DNA of 64,000 nt from Pythium myriotylum. Its lineage: Eukaryota; Oomycota; Peronosporomycetes; Pythiales; Pythiaceae. Position 1 is the first letter of the stretch. The number at the start of each line of letters is the position of its first letter. The notes beneath the pieces were generated by a model. It saw only the letters and a list, made by a program, of their open reading frames with translations. It was not told the DNA's origin and made no database searches. The stretch spans positions 2,666,001 to 2,730,000 of the forward strand of contig JALJCQ010000011.1 in assembly GCA_023091665.1 (NCBI GenBank), read 5' to 3'. The translations under genes and the position numbers were made by a program. Of the stretch, positions 11,180 through 20,715 are shown piece after piece.

Positions 11180-11339
11180 TGGTGCAAAACCCTCGCCACT
11201 TCAAGATCTTTATACCCAACGACAAAGGGGTCTCAGCGTCTCAGATCGGAGTTGATACCTTCTTCCTCGAGATCGACAGTACGCGCTCTTCCAGCCCCGC
11301 CGTGAGAGAGCTGAGAGCTCTTCCCGCCCAGTGGCCCTC

Positions 11340-13711
11340 ATGAGCGAGCTCAAGCGCAAGCGCGAGGACGCGCGCCCGAGCGCCAAGGAGCGCCGTCTGC
11401 GCCAGCGCCAGGAAGAGATGGAGCACGAGTTCGCGGCCGCGTACCACGGGCCCACGGCGCTCTACAAGCTGCTCGAAGTGCGCCACTTGCGCAGTCCGCT
11501 CTTCCTGCCGCGCGCGCTGAGCTACCGCCGCGTGACGCGCCACGACGAGCGCGGCGCGTTGGAGACGCCGGCGAAGAAGAAGAAGAAACCGACGAGCGAC
11601 GCCGACGAGCCCGTGGGCGCCACGCTGCGCGAGTTCAAGATCGGCATGACGGCTGAGACGATCGAGCAGTTCAAGCGCGACGGCACGCGCGTCGGACTGC
11701 TCTTTGCCGTGTACACGGCGAGCGGCCGCAAGTTTGCCGACAACTCGTTCGATCTGCTCGCGACGTGTCTCATTCCAGGTACGTGTGGTAGGGAAGTGGA
11801 GAGAGAGAGAGAGAAGGAGACAAGAGGCTGAATGGCGTCGTGACTCGGTGGCGTAGTGCCCTGTGCGAAAGAGGCCAAGCTGCCCAAGCAGTTTGCGCGC
11901 CCGCGCGCCGACCTCGCGGTCGTGACTGTGCAGGTCGTGCGCATCAACGACGTGATCGAGAAGCTCACGGCCGAGACCAAGTACTCGTTCGCGACGCCCG
12001 CGGCCACGGTCGACGTCAAGCCGGTGCTCGGCACGGACCTGCTCAAGAAGCACGTGGGCGCGCGCGAGCCGCTCTACAGCGACCTGCTGCGAGTAGACGG
12101 CAACCAGCGACGAGTCGGCACGATCAGCATGGAGCTGCCGGCCGTCTCGGCCAAGGTCCGAGGAGGTGAAGAGATGCTTTGTCAACGGCTGCTGCGTGCC
12201 CGTTAGTTAGTGTGTACTCACGATGCGTTGGGGATTGGTGGCGACAGTGGTCAAGCTCCAGTTCCGCCTTGTCTGGGAGAAACCGTCCAAACAGAGCAAG
12301 ATCGACCGTCTCCAGAAGATCGTCGAGAGCAAGTGGAAGATCGAGGCCAACGGCGAGATCAGCTCGGAGCTCACGGTGCCCAAGCGTATCAAGCCATCGC
12401 CGTACACGCGGAGAGGGGCCTCTCATGTGAGTGTGGCTACCCACCGCGGCAAAACGAGGCAGTGAGGCTCACAAGATGTGTTTTTTTCTTGCGCTGCAGG
12501 TCTGGTACCACTACCTCTACCACTCAATGCTCCGTCGCATGACCGAAAAGCGTCCCGACTTTTCGTGCGCGTGGTGCAACCTCTACGCGGGATCGCTTAA
12601 GGGACTGGTATCCCACTTGGTGTCCTCGCATAGCCGCTTCCGCTTCCACGTTACGGTGCGTACGAGGTATTCGCCACTACTCCCAATACGTCACTGAAAG
12701 TAACTTCCGTACAGGCCGGTAACGACAACGTGCCGCATATCTACGTGATGCCCCGCAGCTCGAGAGGCTCGAGCGAGCTCAGCATACCGAGTGTGAACCC
12801 GTCGCTGTGCGAGCTCAACCTGGAGGACGACAAGGATTCGGACAAGGCCGAGCTCCACTACTCGTACATCTCGCCACGGAAACGTGGCATCGTGGACGCC
12901 GACGCCGAAGACCCGATGTACGATCGCTTCCACGAGCTCGAAGAAGTGGAGGAGGAGCAGCCGCAGGAGTTCTACGCGCCGCTGCTACAGCGCCAGTACT
13001 TCCACTCGCGGACAGGCGCCGTGGTGCTGGACCACGAAAAGGACTACGATAGTGACGACGACGTTGATGAAGAGTGGATCACCCAGCAGAGTGAGCGGGT
13101 AAGGAAACGTTTCGTCGACTGCATGGAAGGCAATGTGCTGATTGTTTTGCTGTGCTAGTTACTGGATGAATTTGAAGATGTGTCGCTGGAGGAGAAGGAG
13201 TTCATGAAGAAGTGGAACCGCCACGTCAAGGAGAACCGGTGCGAAATCCTATCGCGTCTTCCTCCACTGGTCTGTCAACCTGACACCACTTTGCTCATCT
13301 AGAATATTGGCCGATTTCATGGTTGCTTCTTCGTGCCGATTATTTGCCAAGCGCCACGGGAAATGGTGCGTCTTGCGGCACAGGAGTATGATGCGTCTTT
13401 CTCATTAATGTCTCCGATACAACAGGCTCGTCGAGTCCGGACTCCGCTTCAACTTCCTGCTGCACTTATTCAACCTCTGGGACAACTCGCTACTCAACTC
13501 GCGCGCGATCATCGACTGCATGCTCATTGTCGACCACTACGCCGTACGTCCCGAGTGTTCGTATCTCGATTTCCATTTTCCGCACGACTCACATGGTCGG
13601 TATGATCCACAGGTCATGCACGAAATGAAAGAAGCCGAGGCCAACGAGACTGCGAAAGGCGCGCAGACGAACGGCGTCACGCCTGCGAAAGTCGCAGCTC
13701 CGTCGTCGTAG
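11340..13711 (+). CDS. SUZ12: Polycomb protein SUZ12 (VEFS-box, PRC2 subunit)
   Basis: Core subunit of Polycomb repressive complex 2, needed for histone H3K27 methylation in the nucleus. Nine exons: 11340..11778, 11857..12165, 12248..12426, 12500..12655, 12715..13098, 13159..13238, 13303..13365, 13426..13543, 13613..13711; all phases close, 608 residues. The N-terminus is basic (SELKRKRED). A C2H2 zinc finger lies in exon 4 (FSCAWCNLY...GLVSHLVSSH). Exon 5 is an acidic linker. The VEFS box spans exons 6-9, with LLDEFEDVSLEEKEFMKKWN, ADFMVASSCRLFAKRHG and FNLLWDN-type residues; it normally binds the catalytic SET subunit. The length is near the plant/animal family range (about 630-740). The chosen ATG is the first in frame. 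Confidence 0.92.
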
Positions 13712-13889
13712 ACTGCGCGGTCTTGAGAGCCCCCTTGCTGGGTCCTCTCTTCCCGACCCGCGTCTCTGTATCTGTCCTGACTCCTCTGCATTCTATCCGA
13801 GATTTCTCTCGCGTGTGGGTATGCGAATACGACGAATACACCGCTGTTTGGATTCCGTTAAGTTACTGTCTCTGTCTGTCTACTCTACT

Positions 13890-14329
13890 CTACTCTTGCT
13901 CGGCCGGCACGAAGGGCTGCGGCTTGGCGGGCCGCTGCGACGCCGGCTTGCGGTGGCGGTGCTGGCAGTCCTTGCCGTGCTTCTTGTGCTTGTGGTCCGA
14001 GTCGTCCGAGTCGTCCTCGCCGCTCTCGCTCGAGCTCTCGCCGAACGCGCGGCGCTTGTGGAAGATGCAGCACTCTACACACATAAAGCCATCGCACGTA
14101 TTAGTCCACTCGTATCCTGGTGAGCTGCTCAGCAGCGCCGGCGCCAAACTGGACACGAACTGTTGGATTTCTTGCGTCCGAGGTGTTCGTTGTCCACGAC
14201 GCTCTCGTCGAACGTCACGTGCGCTCGCGGCTGCAGCTGGATGCGGTAGACAGGCGGCTCGCCCTGCGCGGTCTCCTGCGTCGTCACGACGGCCGTGGCC
14301 GGCGCTGCGCCTCGCTCGCTCGTGCTCAT
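13890..14329 (-). CDS. PPP1R11: Protein phosphatase 1 inhibitor-3 homologue (PPP1R11/YPI1)
   Basis: Small regulatory subunit of protein phosphatase 1. Exons 14329..14161 and 14074..13890, joined across a GTTCGT...GTGTAG intron, give 117 residues against 126 in human. Signature residues are VTFDESVVDNEHLGRKKSNK followed by CCIFHK and RAFGESSSESGEDDSDD. The HVTF preceding DNEH is the RVxF-like PP1 docking motif, and the Cys cluster sits where the family has CCC. The C-terminus is His/Lys-rich (DHKHKKHGKDC), as in the family. The donor was chosen because it restores the conserved SNK-CCIF join. It is convergent with SUZ12 (about 180 bp between stops). Confidence 0.9.
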
Positions 14330-14388
14330 ATTGTCGCTCGTGTTTGGGTGATCTGGAGCTCCTGAATAGACCCAGACGGCGAAGGGGT

Positions 14389-14405
14389 ACCGGTAGAGAA
14401 CCGGT
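14389..14405. promoter_or_regulatory. Paired ACCGGT motif (copy 2)
   Basis: ACCGGT at 14389-14394 and 14400-14405, 5 nt apart, 60 bp upstream of the inhibitor-3 ATG. It sits in the narrow gap before the stop of the next minus-strand gene (14412). Confidence 0.4.
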
Positions 14406-14411
14406 TGGTTG

Positions 14412-15787
14412 TTAGAGTGCCCGGAAGTGGGCGGGAGGGCAGTACGAGCCTTCGCTCGGCTCGTCGGCTTCAGGCGGCGACGTAGCGTCGAGAAGCCGCT
14501 CGGTCGCGTCGAGAAGCAGAGGATCCAAGTCGTCGAGTGGCGATGGCTCGGGCAGCTTCAACGAGAGGAGACCGAGGAAGATGGCTACATTTTGGAAAGT
14601 TGGAGAAGATTTGAACACGGAGGAAGACAGTTGTGGGGAGACGTGGCCTACCCAGCAGGCCGAACGCAGCGACGGAGATATAGTGTGGGTTGATTTCGTC
14701 GAAGAAGACAGCGCCTTTCGTGATGCCGACCTGGAGAGTTCGATTGGAGGTGAGTCAGTTGGTGAAGAGAGTAGCAAAAGGGTCTCACCAGCACGCGGAC
14801 GCAGAGGTACGGAGCCAGGAGCGCGAGTGCCGTGGATGGGTCGCTGAGCATTGCGTGGTGCCACCAATAGGACTCGAGCGCGGCTGTAATGGCCCACGCG
14901 ACGGCCATAACCGTCAGCAGCGACAGTGCAGGCGTCGACACGGCTTCGTTCGTGCGGATAACCTCCGCGACGCACTACAAGGCAGAACAACCTGTCAGGA
15001 GCGGGTTCGGGCGGGAAGAGAGCCATAATCAAGACACACTTTGGCGTTGAGCAGGGCACAGCCGGCTGCGAGTCCGGAGAGAGCGGCGAATCCTCGTGCC
15101 CGCAGCGTGTTGGCTCGTTCGTCACGGCGGAGCTTGTCGTAGACTGCACGACGGAGGCTTCCCGACCACGTTCGGTCGCTGGAGAAGCTGTAGTAACTCT
15201 CGTTGATGGCCGCGAGAACGAGCAGCATCAAGAGCGCGCACGCAAGTAGATGCTCAAGCACTGTGACACGAGTGAACCGCTCGCGGATCATCGAGGCCGT
15301 GACTATTTGGTCCGTCGTAGACGCCGCGGCGGTCAGCAGAGACCCGCACAACATCAAGACAAATGCGAGCACGTTTTGCAAAGCGTCAAGCGGATACTAC
15401 AGACCACAACGTTAAGCCAATTGCTTGCCATTCCCAGCAAATCAGCAGACTCTTGGGGCCAATCCTCACCTCATCAATCGACCGCGAGACCACGACCACG
15501 GTGACGACGAGCGAGTGGGTCACCACCGCCATGGCCAAGGGCGTCTTGCTCAGTGCATAGAGCCGGACGACCACCAAAACCACCTCCACGACCGATCGAG
15601 CGAGCCATCCTCGCACCAGCAAACCTCCACTGGATCCCTACAACGAACAATCAGCACTTTCTCACTCTTTCGAAGCATGTTCTCGTACGCCGTAGCGATG
15701 GCGCTGCGTCGTGAGCGCCTCGAGCCACGTGGCCAGCGCCAGCACAGCGACGCCCTCGACGTCTGCGCGCTGCAGCGGCGTCGCCAT
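14412..15787 (-). CDS. Polytopic membrane protein of unknown family
   Basis: Six exons on minus: 15787..15689, 15637..15470, 15396..15040, 14974..14789, 14730..14652, 14584..14412; 353 residues, phases consistent. I do not recognise the family. Hydrophobic spans include VVEVVLVVVRLYAL, MAVVTHSLVVTVVVV, LAFVLMLCGSLLTAA, LLACALLMLLVLAAI, FAALSGLAAGCALL, LTVMAVAWAITAALES and ISVAAFGLLGAIFLGLLS, so roughly seven or eight membrane segments. The tail is acidic and Pro-rich, probably cytosolic. No signal peptide beyond the first helix. An in-frame stop lies just upstream of the chosen ATG, but a 5' exon is possible. Confidence 0.65.
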
Positions 15788-15925
15788 TAACAGAGCGAGG
15801 AAAAGATCGCGCCGTAGCTCCTCACGAGGTCAATTGGATCCTGAAGAGACACATGGAATTATGACAGGGACCTACACTCCTAGGTTCGCATATGGACCGA
15901 ACTTATCACGGCAACAAGGTCAAGC

Positions 15926-18505
15926 TCACTCGATCTTGGTCGGCGGATTCAAGTACCCGACGCACTGCGTGGCCGAGGACCAGTCGCGCTTGCGCTTGTC
16001 GCCACAGGACGCGTAGAGCTCGCAGAGATGCGTCTGCGTGCTGTGGCACGCGAGCGGGTTCGTGCGGCGGCACTCGATCTGCTGGATCATGCCGCCGAGC
16101 TCGTCCACCTCGGGCACGACGTCGCCGCGCGGCTTGATCGTGAGCACGTAGTCGCGGATGTCACTCTCCGAGATGTCGAAGCGTCCGCGCGTAAAGACCA
16201 GGCCCGGCCCGGAGAACGAGACGGCCGGCGTCTTGGTCTTGGCGCCGACCATGCCGGCCATGGCGCCGCCGAGACTGTGGCCCGTGAGCACGACGCGGTC
16301 GCCCACGCGCTTCTTGAGCTCCACGACGTGGCTGAGCAGGTCCGCGTACACGGGCGGCGGCATGATCCTGTCGAGCACGTTGTTCGAGAGCATCTGCACG
16401 ACGAACGTAGATGGAAGCTGCTTGAGGAACGGGATGAACACGTTCACGGCCTGCATGATGCTGATACCGAACCAGAAGTGCAGGTCCTCGAGTGCGTCCG
16501 CGGCCGACGCCGTGCCACGCACCGCGACGACCGTCATGTTGATGGACGGGAAGAAGAGCTCGACCCAGACCTGGTGGTCAATGGTCTCGTTGTTGCGCAC
16601 GACGTACTGCCAGTCGTTGAGCGCCGTGCCGTTGAAGCGCTCAGCAAAAGACTCGTACTGCGTCGCCGTGTCGTGGCCGTAGACCGAGTCGGCGATGAGC
16701 GCAAAGTCGACAATGTCGAGCCCCGAGAAGTCGATCGTGCACACGGGGTACTGCGCGATCCGGCCCCAGACGGACGAGACGTTGGCGAGCACGTCGAGAC
16801 GGGGCTGCGAGGCATTGGCCACAGGCGGGTACACTTTGAAGTCGCCGCCCAGCACGAACGTGCCGACGGCCCACGTGGACGAGAAGAAGATGAACGACAT
16901 GATGACGAACGCCGTGATGAAGTTGCGGAAGGCCGAGCCGAAGATCTGCGGGAACTTGCCCTGGATCGAGTCGGCCATGAGAATGAGCGTGAGTCCCATC
17001 AAGGTCCAGCCCAAGTAGAACGCGCCGAACGAGATGATGGCGCTGACGACGACGATCGGCGTGAGGATGGCGAGCCGGCGGTTGTACGAGAACTTGGTCC
17101 ACGGGTTGGCGTTGTGCAAGCGCTCGCGCCAGTCCTCGAGCTTGAACTTGCCTTCGATGGCCTCGGCCGTCTCGTTGGCGTCCACAGTCGCCGCTGCGAG
17201 GGCCTCTTCCTCGGCTTCTTTGCGGGCTTCTTCACGCTGCGTGAGCGGCAGCAGCTCCGGGTTCTTGCTCGACGAGCCGCCGAAAAAGTTGGCGATGCCC
17301 TGGATGGCCGTGTAAAAGACCGAGACGAAGAACTCGTACGCGCGGAAGCCGATGTCGACGAGCCAGAGGTGCTCCGACTTCATCTCGTTCTCCATGTCGT
17401 CGAGCGCGCGGTCGAGGTTGCGGCGACGGCGGCGGTAGTTGCTCACGAACTCGCGCATCTTCTGGTTGCGCGCGCTCCAGAAGTGGCACACGACCCAGAG
17501 GAAGAGGTAGAAGAAGACCGTGTAGAAGCCCGCCTGGATGTACGCGAGGAAGGCCTTGACGGGCGAGAGCTCGGCCAGCAGCTCCGTGATGAACGTCCAG
17601 ATCGTCACGAGCTCGAAGAGCGCCGGGCAGAGAATGTCCACGAGCACGAGCGTCGAGAAGTCGAGCGGCGGGCCGTCAAACTCGGTCTTGGTGAAGATGG
17701 CGGCCGTGCGAGCGGCGCCGAGAGCCTTCTTCCAGCGCGACTTGGCGTCGGGCGCCGGCTCGGTCGTGACGCGCTCGATACGCTTGCCGACAGCCTCGTG
17801 GGCGCGCTTGTACGAGTACTCGAGCTCGGAGCGCTTCTTGTCTTCCTCCTCTTTGTTCTTGTCGTCGAACGGGTCGCTTGTGACAAAGACCGAGCCGATG
17901 CGCACGAAGAACGACTTGATCGAGCCGATGACGCCCTGCCAGGCCTCGGCGTCCTCGTCGACAGTGTGGAACTGCGAGTTGAAGTCCTTGTGGAGACGGT
18001 CGTCGGGCATCTCATTGCGGTGGCGCAAGTAGTGGATCACGACCGTGAGCGAGAGGCGAAAGTTGGAGAGACTGCCTTCGCTCTTGTCGATGGCGTCAAA
18101 GAAGAGGCGGCTCGACTCTTCAAAGAGGTACGAGAGCCCGACGAGTGCGAACGGCAGCGCTGCGAGCAGGAAGATGGCGCGCACGGTGAAATGCGGATCC
18201 GACCGCGCGCTCGGCAGAAAGATCGCAAAGAAGATCTCCATCAAGAACGTGAACGAGAACATGACGATGACCATCATGACCAGGAACGAAAAGTAGCCGA
18301 GCCGGAACTGGCAGAGCGCGCGGTAGAACGACCACTTGTTCTCGCCCTTGGTGAGCTTGGCGAGCTCGGCCTTGCGGCCCGTGACCGTGGCCATGAGCTC
18401 GTCGCGGTCGTCGAGCGTGCTGTCGCGCCGCAGCGGCGGCTGAGGCTCGCCCGAGCCGTACGTGGGCGAGACGCTGGTGCGCTGGCGCGGCTGCGAGTCC
18501 ATCAT
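15926..18505 (-). CDS. Large polytopic membrane class-3 lipase (paralogue 1)
   Basis: Intronless, 859 residues. The C-terminal third is an alpha/beta-hydrolase of the lipase class 3 (diacylglycerol lipase-like) family with the nucleophile elbow TGHSLGGAMAG. The catalytic Asp is probably in RGDVVPEVD, and a His lies in the Cys-rich end (ACHSTQTHLCELYASCGD). The N-terminal two thirds carry about seven hydrophobic helices, for example FSFLVMMVIVMFSFTFLMEI, AIFLLAALPFALVGLSYLF, FYTVFFYLFLWVVCHFW and FITAFVIMSFIFFSSTW, with a charged cytosolic loop between the first pairs. Family knowledge suggests hydrolysis of membrane glycerolipids; the substrate is unknown. It is closely related in layout and sequence to the gene at 37420-40041. 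It is followed upstream by a divergent thioredoxin gene. Confidence 0.85.
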   Translation of the reverse strand: MMDSQPRQRTSVSPTYGSGEPQPPLRRDSTLDDRDELMATVTGRKAELAKLTKGENKWSFYRALCQFRLGYFSFLVMMVIVMFSFTFLMEIFFAIFLPSARSDPHFTVRAIFLLAALPFALVGLSYLFEESSRLFFDAIDKSEGSLSNFRLSLTVVIHYLRHRNEMPDDRLHKDFNSQFHTVDEDAEAWQGVIGSIKSFFVRIGSVFVTSDPFDDKNKEEEDKKRSELEYSYKRAHEAVGKRIERVTTEPAPDAKSRWKKALGAARTAAIFTKTEFDGPPLDFSTLVLVDILCPALFELVTIWTFITELLAELSPVKAFLAYIQAGFYTVFFYLFLWVVCHFWSARNQKMREFVSNYRRRRRNLDRALDDMENEMKSEHLWLVDIGFRAYEFFVSVFYTAIQGIANFFGGSSSKNPELLPLTQREEARKEAEEEALAAATVDANETAEAIEGKFKLEDWRERLHNANPWTKFSYNRRLAILTPIVVVSAIISFGAFYLGWTLMGLTLILMADSIQGKFPQIFGSAFRNFITAFVIMSFIFFSSTWAVGTFVLGGDFKVYPPVANASQPRLDVLANVSSVWGRIAQYPVCTIDFSGLDIVDFALIADSVYGHDTATQYESFAERFNGTALNDWQYVVRNNETIDHQVWVELFFPSINMTVVAVRGTASAADALEDLHFWFGISIMQAVNVFIPFLKQLPSTFVVQMLSNNVLDRIMPPPVYADLLSHVVELKKRVGDRVVLTGHSLGGAMAGMVGAKTKTPAVSFSGPGLVFTRGRFDISESDIRDYVLTIKPRGDVVPEVDELGGMIQQIECRRTNPLACHSTQTHLCELYASCGDKRKRDWSSATQCVGYLNPPTKIE

Positions 18506-18605
18506 GGCGGCGTGCGCGCGTGGAGCGAGGTCGGCGAGTGAGCGAGGGCGGCCGAGAGGCCCGGGGCGAAGGAGAAGGATGCGCTCGCGTGCCGTGCAAC
18601 TGACT

Positions 18606-18963
18606 TGGAGGTGAAGCCTTTCTATCCAGATGCGCGAGCGGAGCAGCTCAGCGGACGGCGTCCACTAAAACCTCGCGTTGGATTGTGCGCGTCCACCAGC
18701 CATAAGCACTTGGTGCGGGATAAAACCTCAAAAATCATTTCCAACGTTGGGAATGAACGCAGCTGGTGTACCCATGCCGAGAGATGGGTCGAAAGGCTGG
18801 GGTACACGTGCGTGACGAGTCACGCATAATGGAGACGTCCTAAAGCAACAACTCGTTGTCCTAAATTAACTTAAAAGTATACTACACAACGTTGGTTTAG
18901 TATACAGTTGTATACCCCAAAGTTTCCGAACGATTGATCTCGAAGGCAACGAACGGAGCGAAA
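18606..18963. other. Intergenic region between lipase and thioredoxin
   Basis: Divergent promoter region. The part nearest the thioredoxin ATG is AT-rich and contains repeated TATAC words (near 18875-18915). No gene is supported. Confidence 0.5.
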
Positions 18964-19631
18964 ATGCTGGGCTTGGTGAAGGCGACGCGAGGCCTCGGCG
19001 CGCAGGCGCTGCGTCTCCAGAGCGCGCGCGGTTTCGCTAGTCGCGTCAAGATCATCGGCTCGAAGGAGGCGTACGCGGCCATCACGGCGGTGCGTGGGCC
19101 TGGGTGTCTCTAGAAGAGGAGGAAAAGATGTTCTGACGCGATCTTGGCGTCGAGCAGCCTGGCACGGGCCAGAAGGCGATCGTGTACTTCACGGCCAAGT
19201 GGTGCCCGCCGTGCAAGGTCATCTCGCCCATCTACGACGAGCTCAGGTGCGTTATTTGATGCAGGCGGCTGGTGGAAGAGACGCCTGGCTGACGCGGAAG
19301 GCCGCAGCTCCCAGTTCGAGGGCATCGAGTTTGCCAAGATCGACGTCGACGAGCAGGCCGAGACCACGTCGCGCGCGGGCGTTCGAGTGCGTTGGGCAGT
19401 GGCATGGAGTAGAGTACGGAGTATCAAAGTGGACTTACTGGTTTTTGTGTACCAACAGTCGATGCCGACGTTCTTCTTCTTCGAGGATGGCAAGCTCAAG
19501 CGCGAGCTCTCGGTTCGTTGAGTTGGATCTGTTGCTATGTTGACGGTATGCTAATGGCGTTGCACGTGCAGTTCTCGGGTGCTGATGAAGCGCTGCTGCG
19601 TGGCAACGTCAAGGAGCTCAGTGAGCTCTAG
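18964..19631 (+). CDS. Mitochondrial thioredoxin
   Basis: Disulfide reductase of the thioredoxin family. Five exons: 18964..19089, about 19155..19246, 19308..19386, 19459..19512, 19572..19631. Exon 2 may start 3 nt later, since CAG follows GAG at the acceptor. The first ~28 residues (MLGLVKATRGLGAQALRLQS, then ARGFAS) form a basic amphipathic presequence, so mitochondrial import is likely. The active site is FTAKWCPPCK, with the variant WCPPC in place of WCGPC, as in several mitochondrial or plant h-type thioredoxins. The cis-Pro loop is RSMPTFFFFEDGKL. Total about 126 residues including the presequence. The fourth intron uses a GTTCGT donor, seen elsewhere in this window. Confidence 0.9.
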
Positions 19632-19681
19632 AGCGAATCCAACTCGAGCGAGGACGCAGCACTCCATCAATAGACGTGTAT

Positions 19682-20410
19682 TCATCGCGGAAGCACGGCC
19701 TCCAACTCTTTCTTTATTGCGCGCGTAGCTTTGATCTTGTCCGTCGCACTGCCGATCGCTGCGATCATGGACACGCCCGAGGCGCCGCCGTCCACGATAC
19801 ACTGGCGGATGCGTCCGTTCTCGACCGAGAGGCCGCCAATCGCGTACACGGGCACACCGAACTCCTTGGCAGTCGTCGTGCACTCCAATAATCCCGAGAG
19901 TCCGATGGTATTGCCGTCGTTCGCCTCAGGTTTCGTGCTGGACGTGAACACGGGCCCTGCGCCCAGGTACGAGGCGCCGCCTTCGCACGCCGCGCGAGCC
20001 TGCGCGCCGTCGCGCACGGTCACGCCGATGAGAAAGTCCTCCATCCCGCGCACTCTGTCTCGCACATCTTGCATGGCCGCGTCGCTCTGGCCAATGTGGA
20101 CACCATCAGCGCCGAGCGCGAGCGCGAGCTCGACCGAGTCGTTCACGACGAAGGGCACGCCGTACTTCTTGGTGAGCTCTCGCACGTCGCGCGCGACGGA
20201 CAGCAAGAACCCATCGCCCTCGCGGTGCTCCTCCCAGAGGCTCCGCAGCTCGCGTGGAAGAGCCGCGGGCGAGGGCTTTTGGCGCCACTGGACGAGGTCG
20301 GCGCCGCCCTCGAGCGCCTCGCCGACCGTCCGCACGAGCGCGCGCGGCGAGAGCGAGGCGCCCACCGACGGCGTGATGAAGTAGAGCGCGCGCCGCCGTA
20401 GTGACGTCAT
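19682..20410 (-). CDS. thiE: Thiamine-phosphate synthase
   Basis: Joins the hydroxymethylpyrimidine-diphosphate and thiazole-phosphate moieties to thiamine phosphate. Single exon, 242 residues, with no second domain; many fungi have a bifunctional ThiE-ThiM protein and plants a ThiD-ThiE fusion. TIM-barrel motifs are in order: ALYFITPS, DLVQWRQK, PFVVNDSVELALALGADGVH followed by IGQSD, FLIGVTVRD, YLGAGPVFTSSTK, VYAIGGLS and GASGVSMIAAI. These cover the pyrophosphate, Mg and thiazole-phosphate binding loops. The ATG at 20410 precedes a short leader, not obviously a targeting peptide. It is head to head with the APC permease (305 bp between ATGs), so co-regulation is possible. Confidence 0.9.
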   Translation of the reverse strand: MTSLRRRALYFITPSVGASLSPRALVRTVGEALEGGADLVQWRQKPSPAALPRELRSLWEEHREGDGFLLSVARDVRELTKKYGVPFVVNDSVELALALGADGVHIGQSDAAMQDVRDRVRGMEDFLIGVTVRDGAQARAACEGGASYLGAGPVFTSSTKPEANDGNTIGLSGLLECTTTAKEFGVPVYAIGGLSVENGRIRQCIVDGGASGVSMIAAIGSATDKIKATRAIKKELEAVLPR

Positions 20411-20715
20411 GGATGACCAAAGAGCGAGATTGCCAATCCCCCACCAATAAGTTATTGCCGACACCTGGCCTGTCCATGTCCGCCCCGTTGGTGTGCATGA
20501 GACACCGCGATCTCACCTGCGCGGAGCGTAAATACGTCGCTTTCTGTGGTGGCGGAGTCTTTTTACGCCCTGCGCGCCGTTTTTACGCGATCCAACGCCA
20601 CCGCACCAACTTCCCCAACTTCGAGTTGGTCTTGTTGGGTTTGTTGGTCCGTTGGTGCCGCCGGCGCCAACGCCAACACTTCGCATCTCGCCCCTCGCCG
20701 ACCGACCGACCGACC

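Noticed and set aside
16028..18541. 837-residue open frame on + opposite the first lipase
   Set aside because: It is the antisense of a clearly conserved lipase. Composition is Arg/Glu/His/Asp-rich with no domains, typical of GC-rich codon-biased antisense frames.
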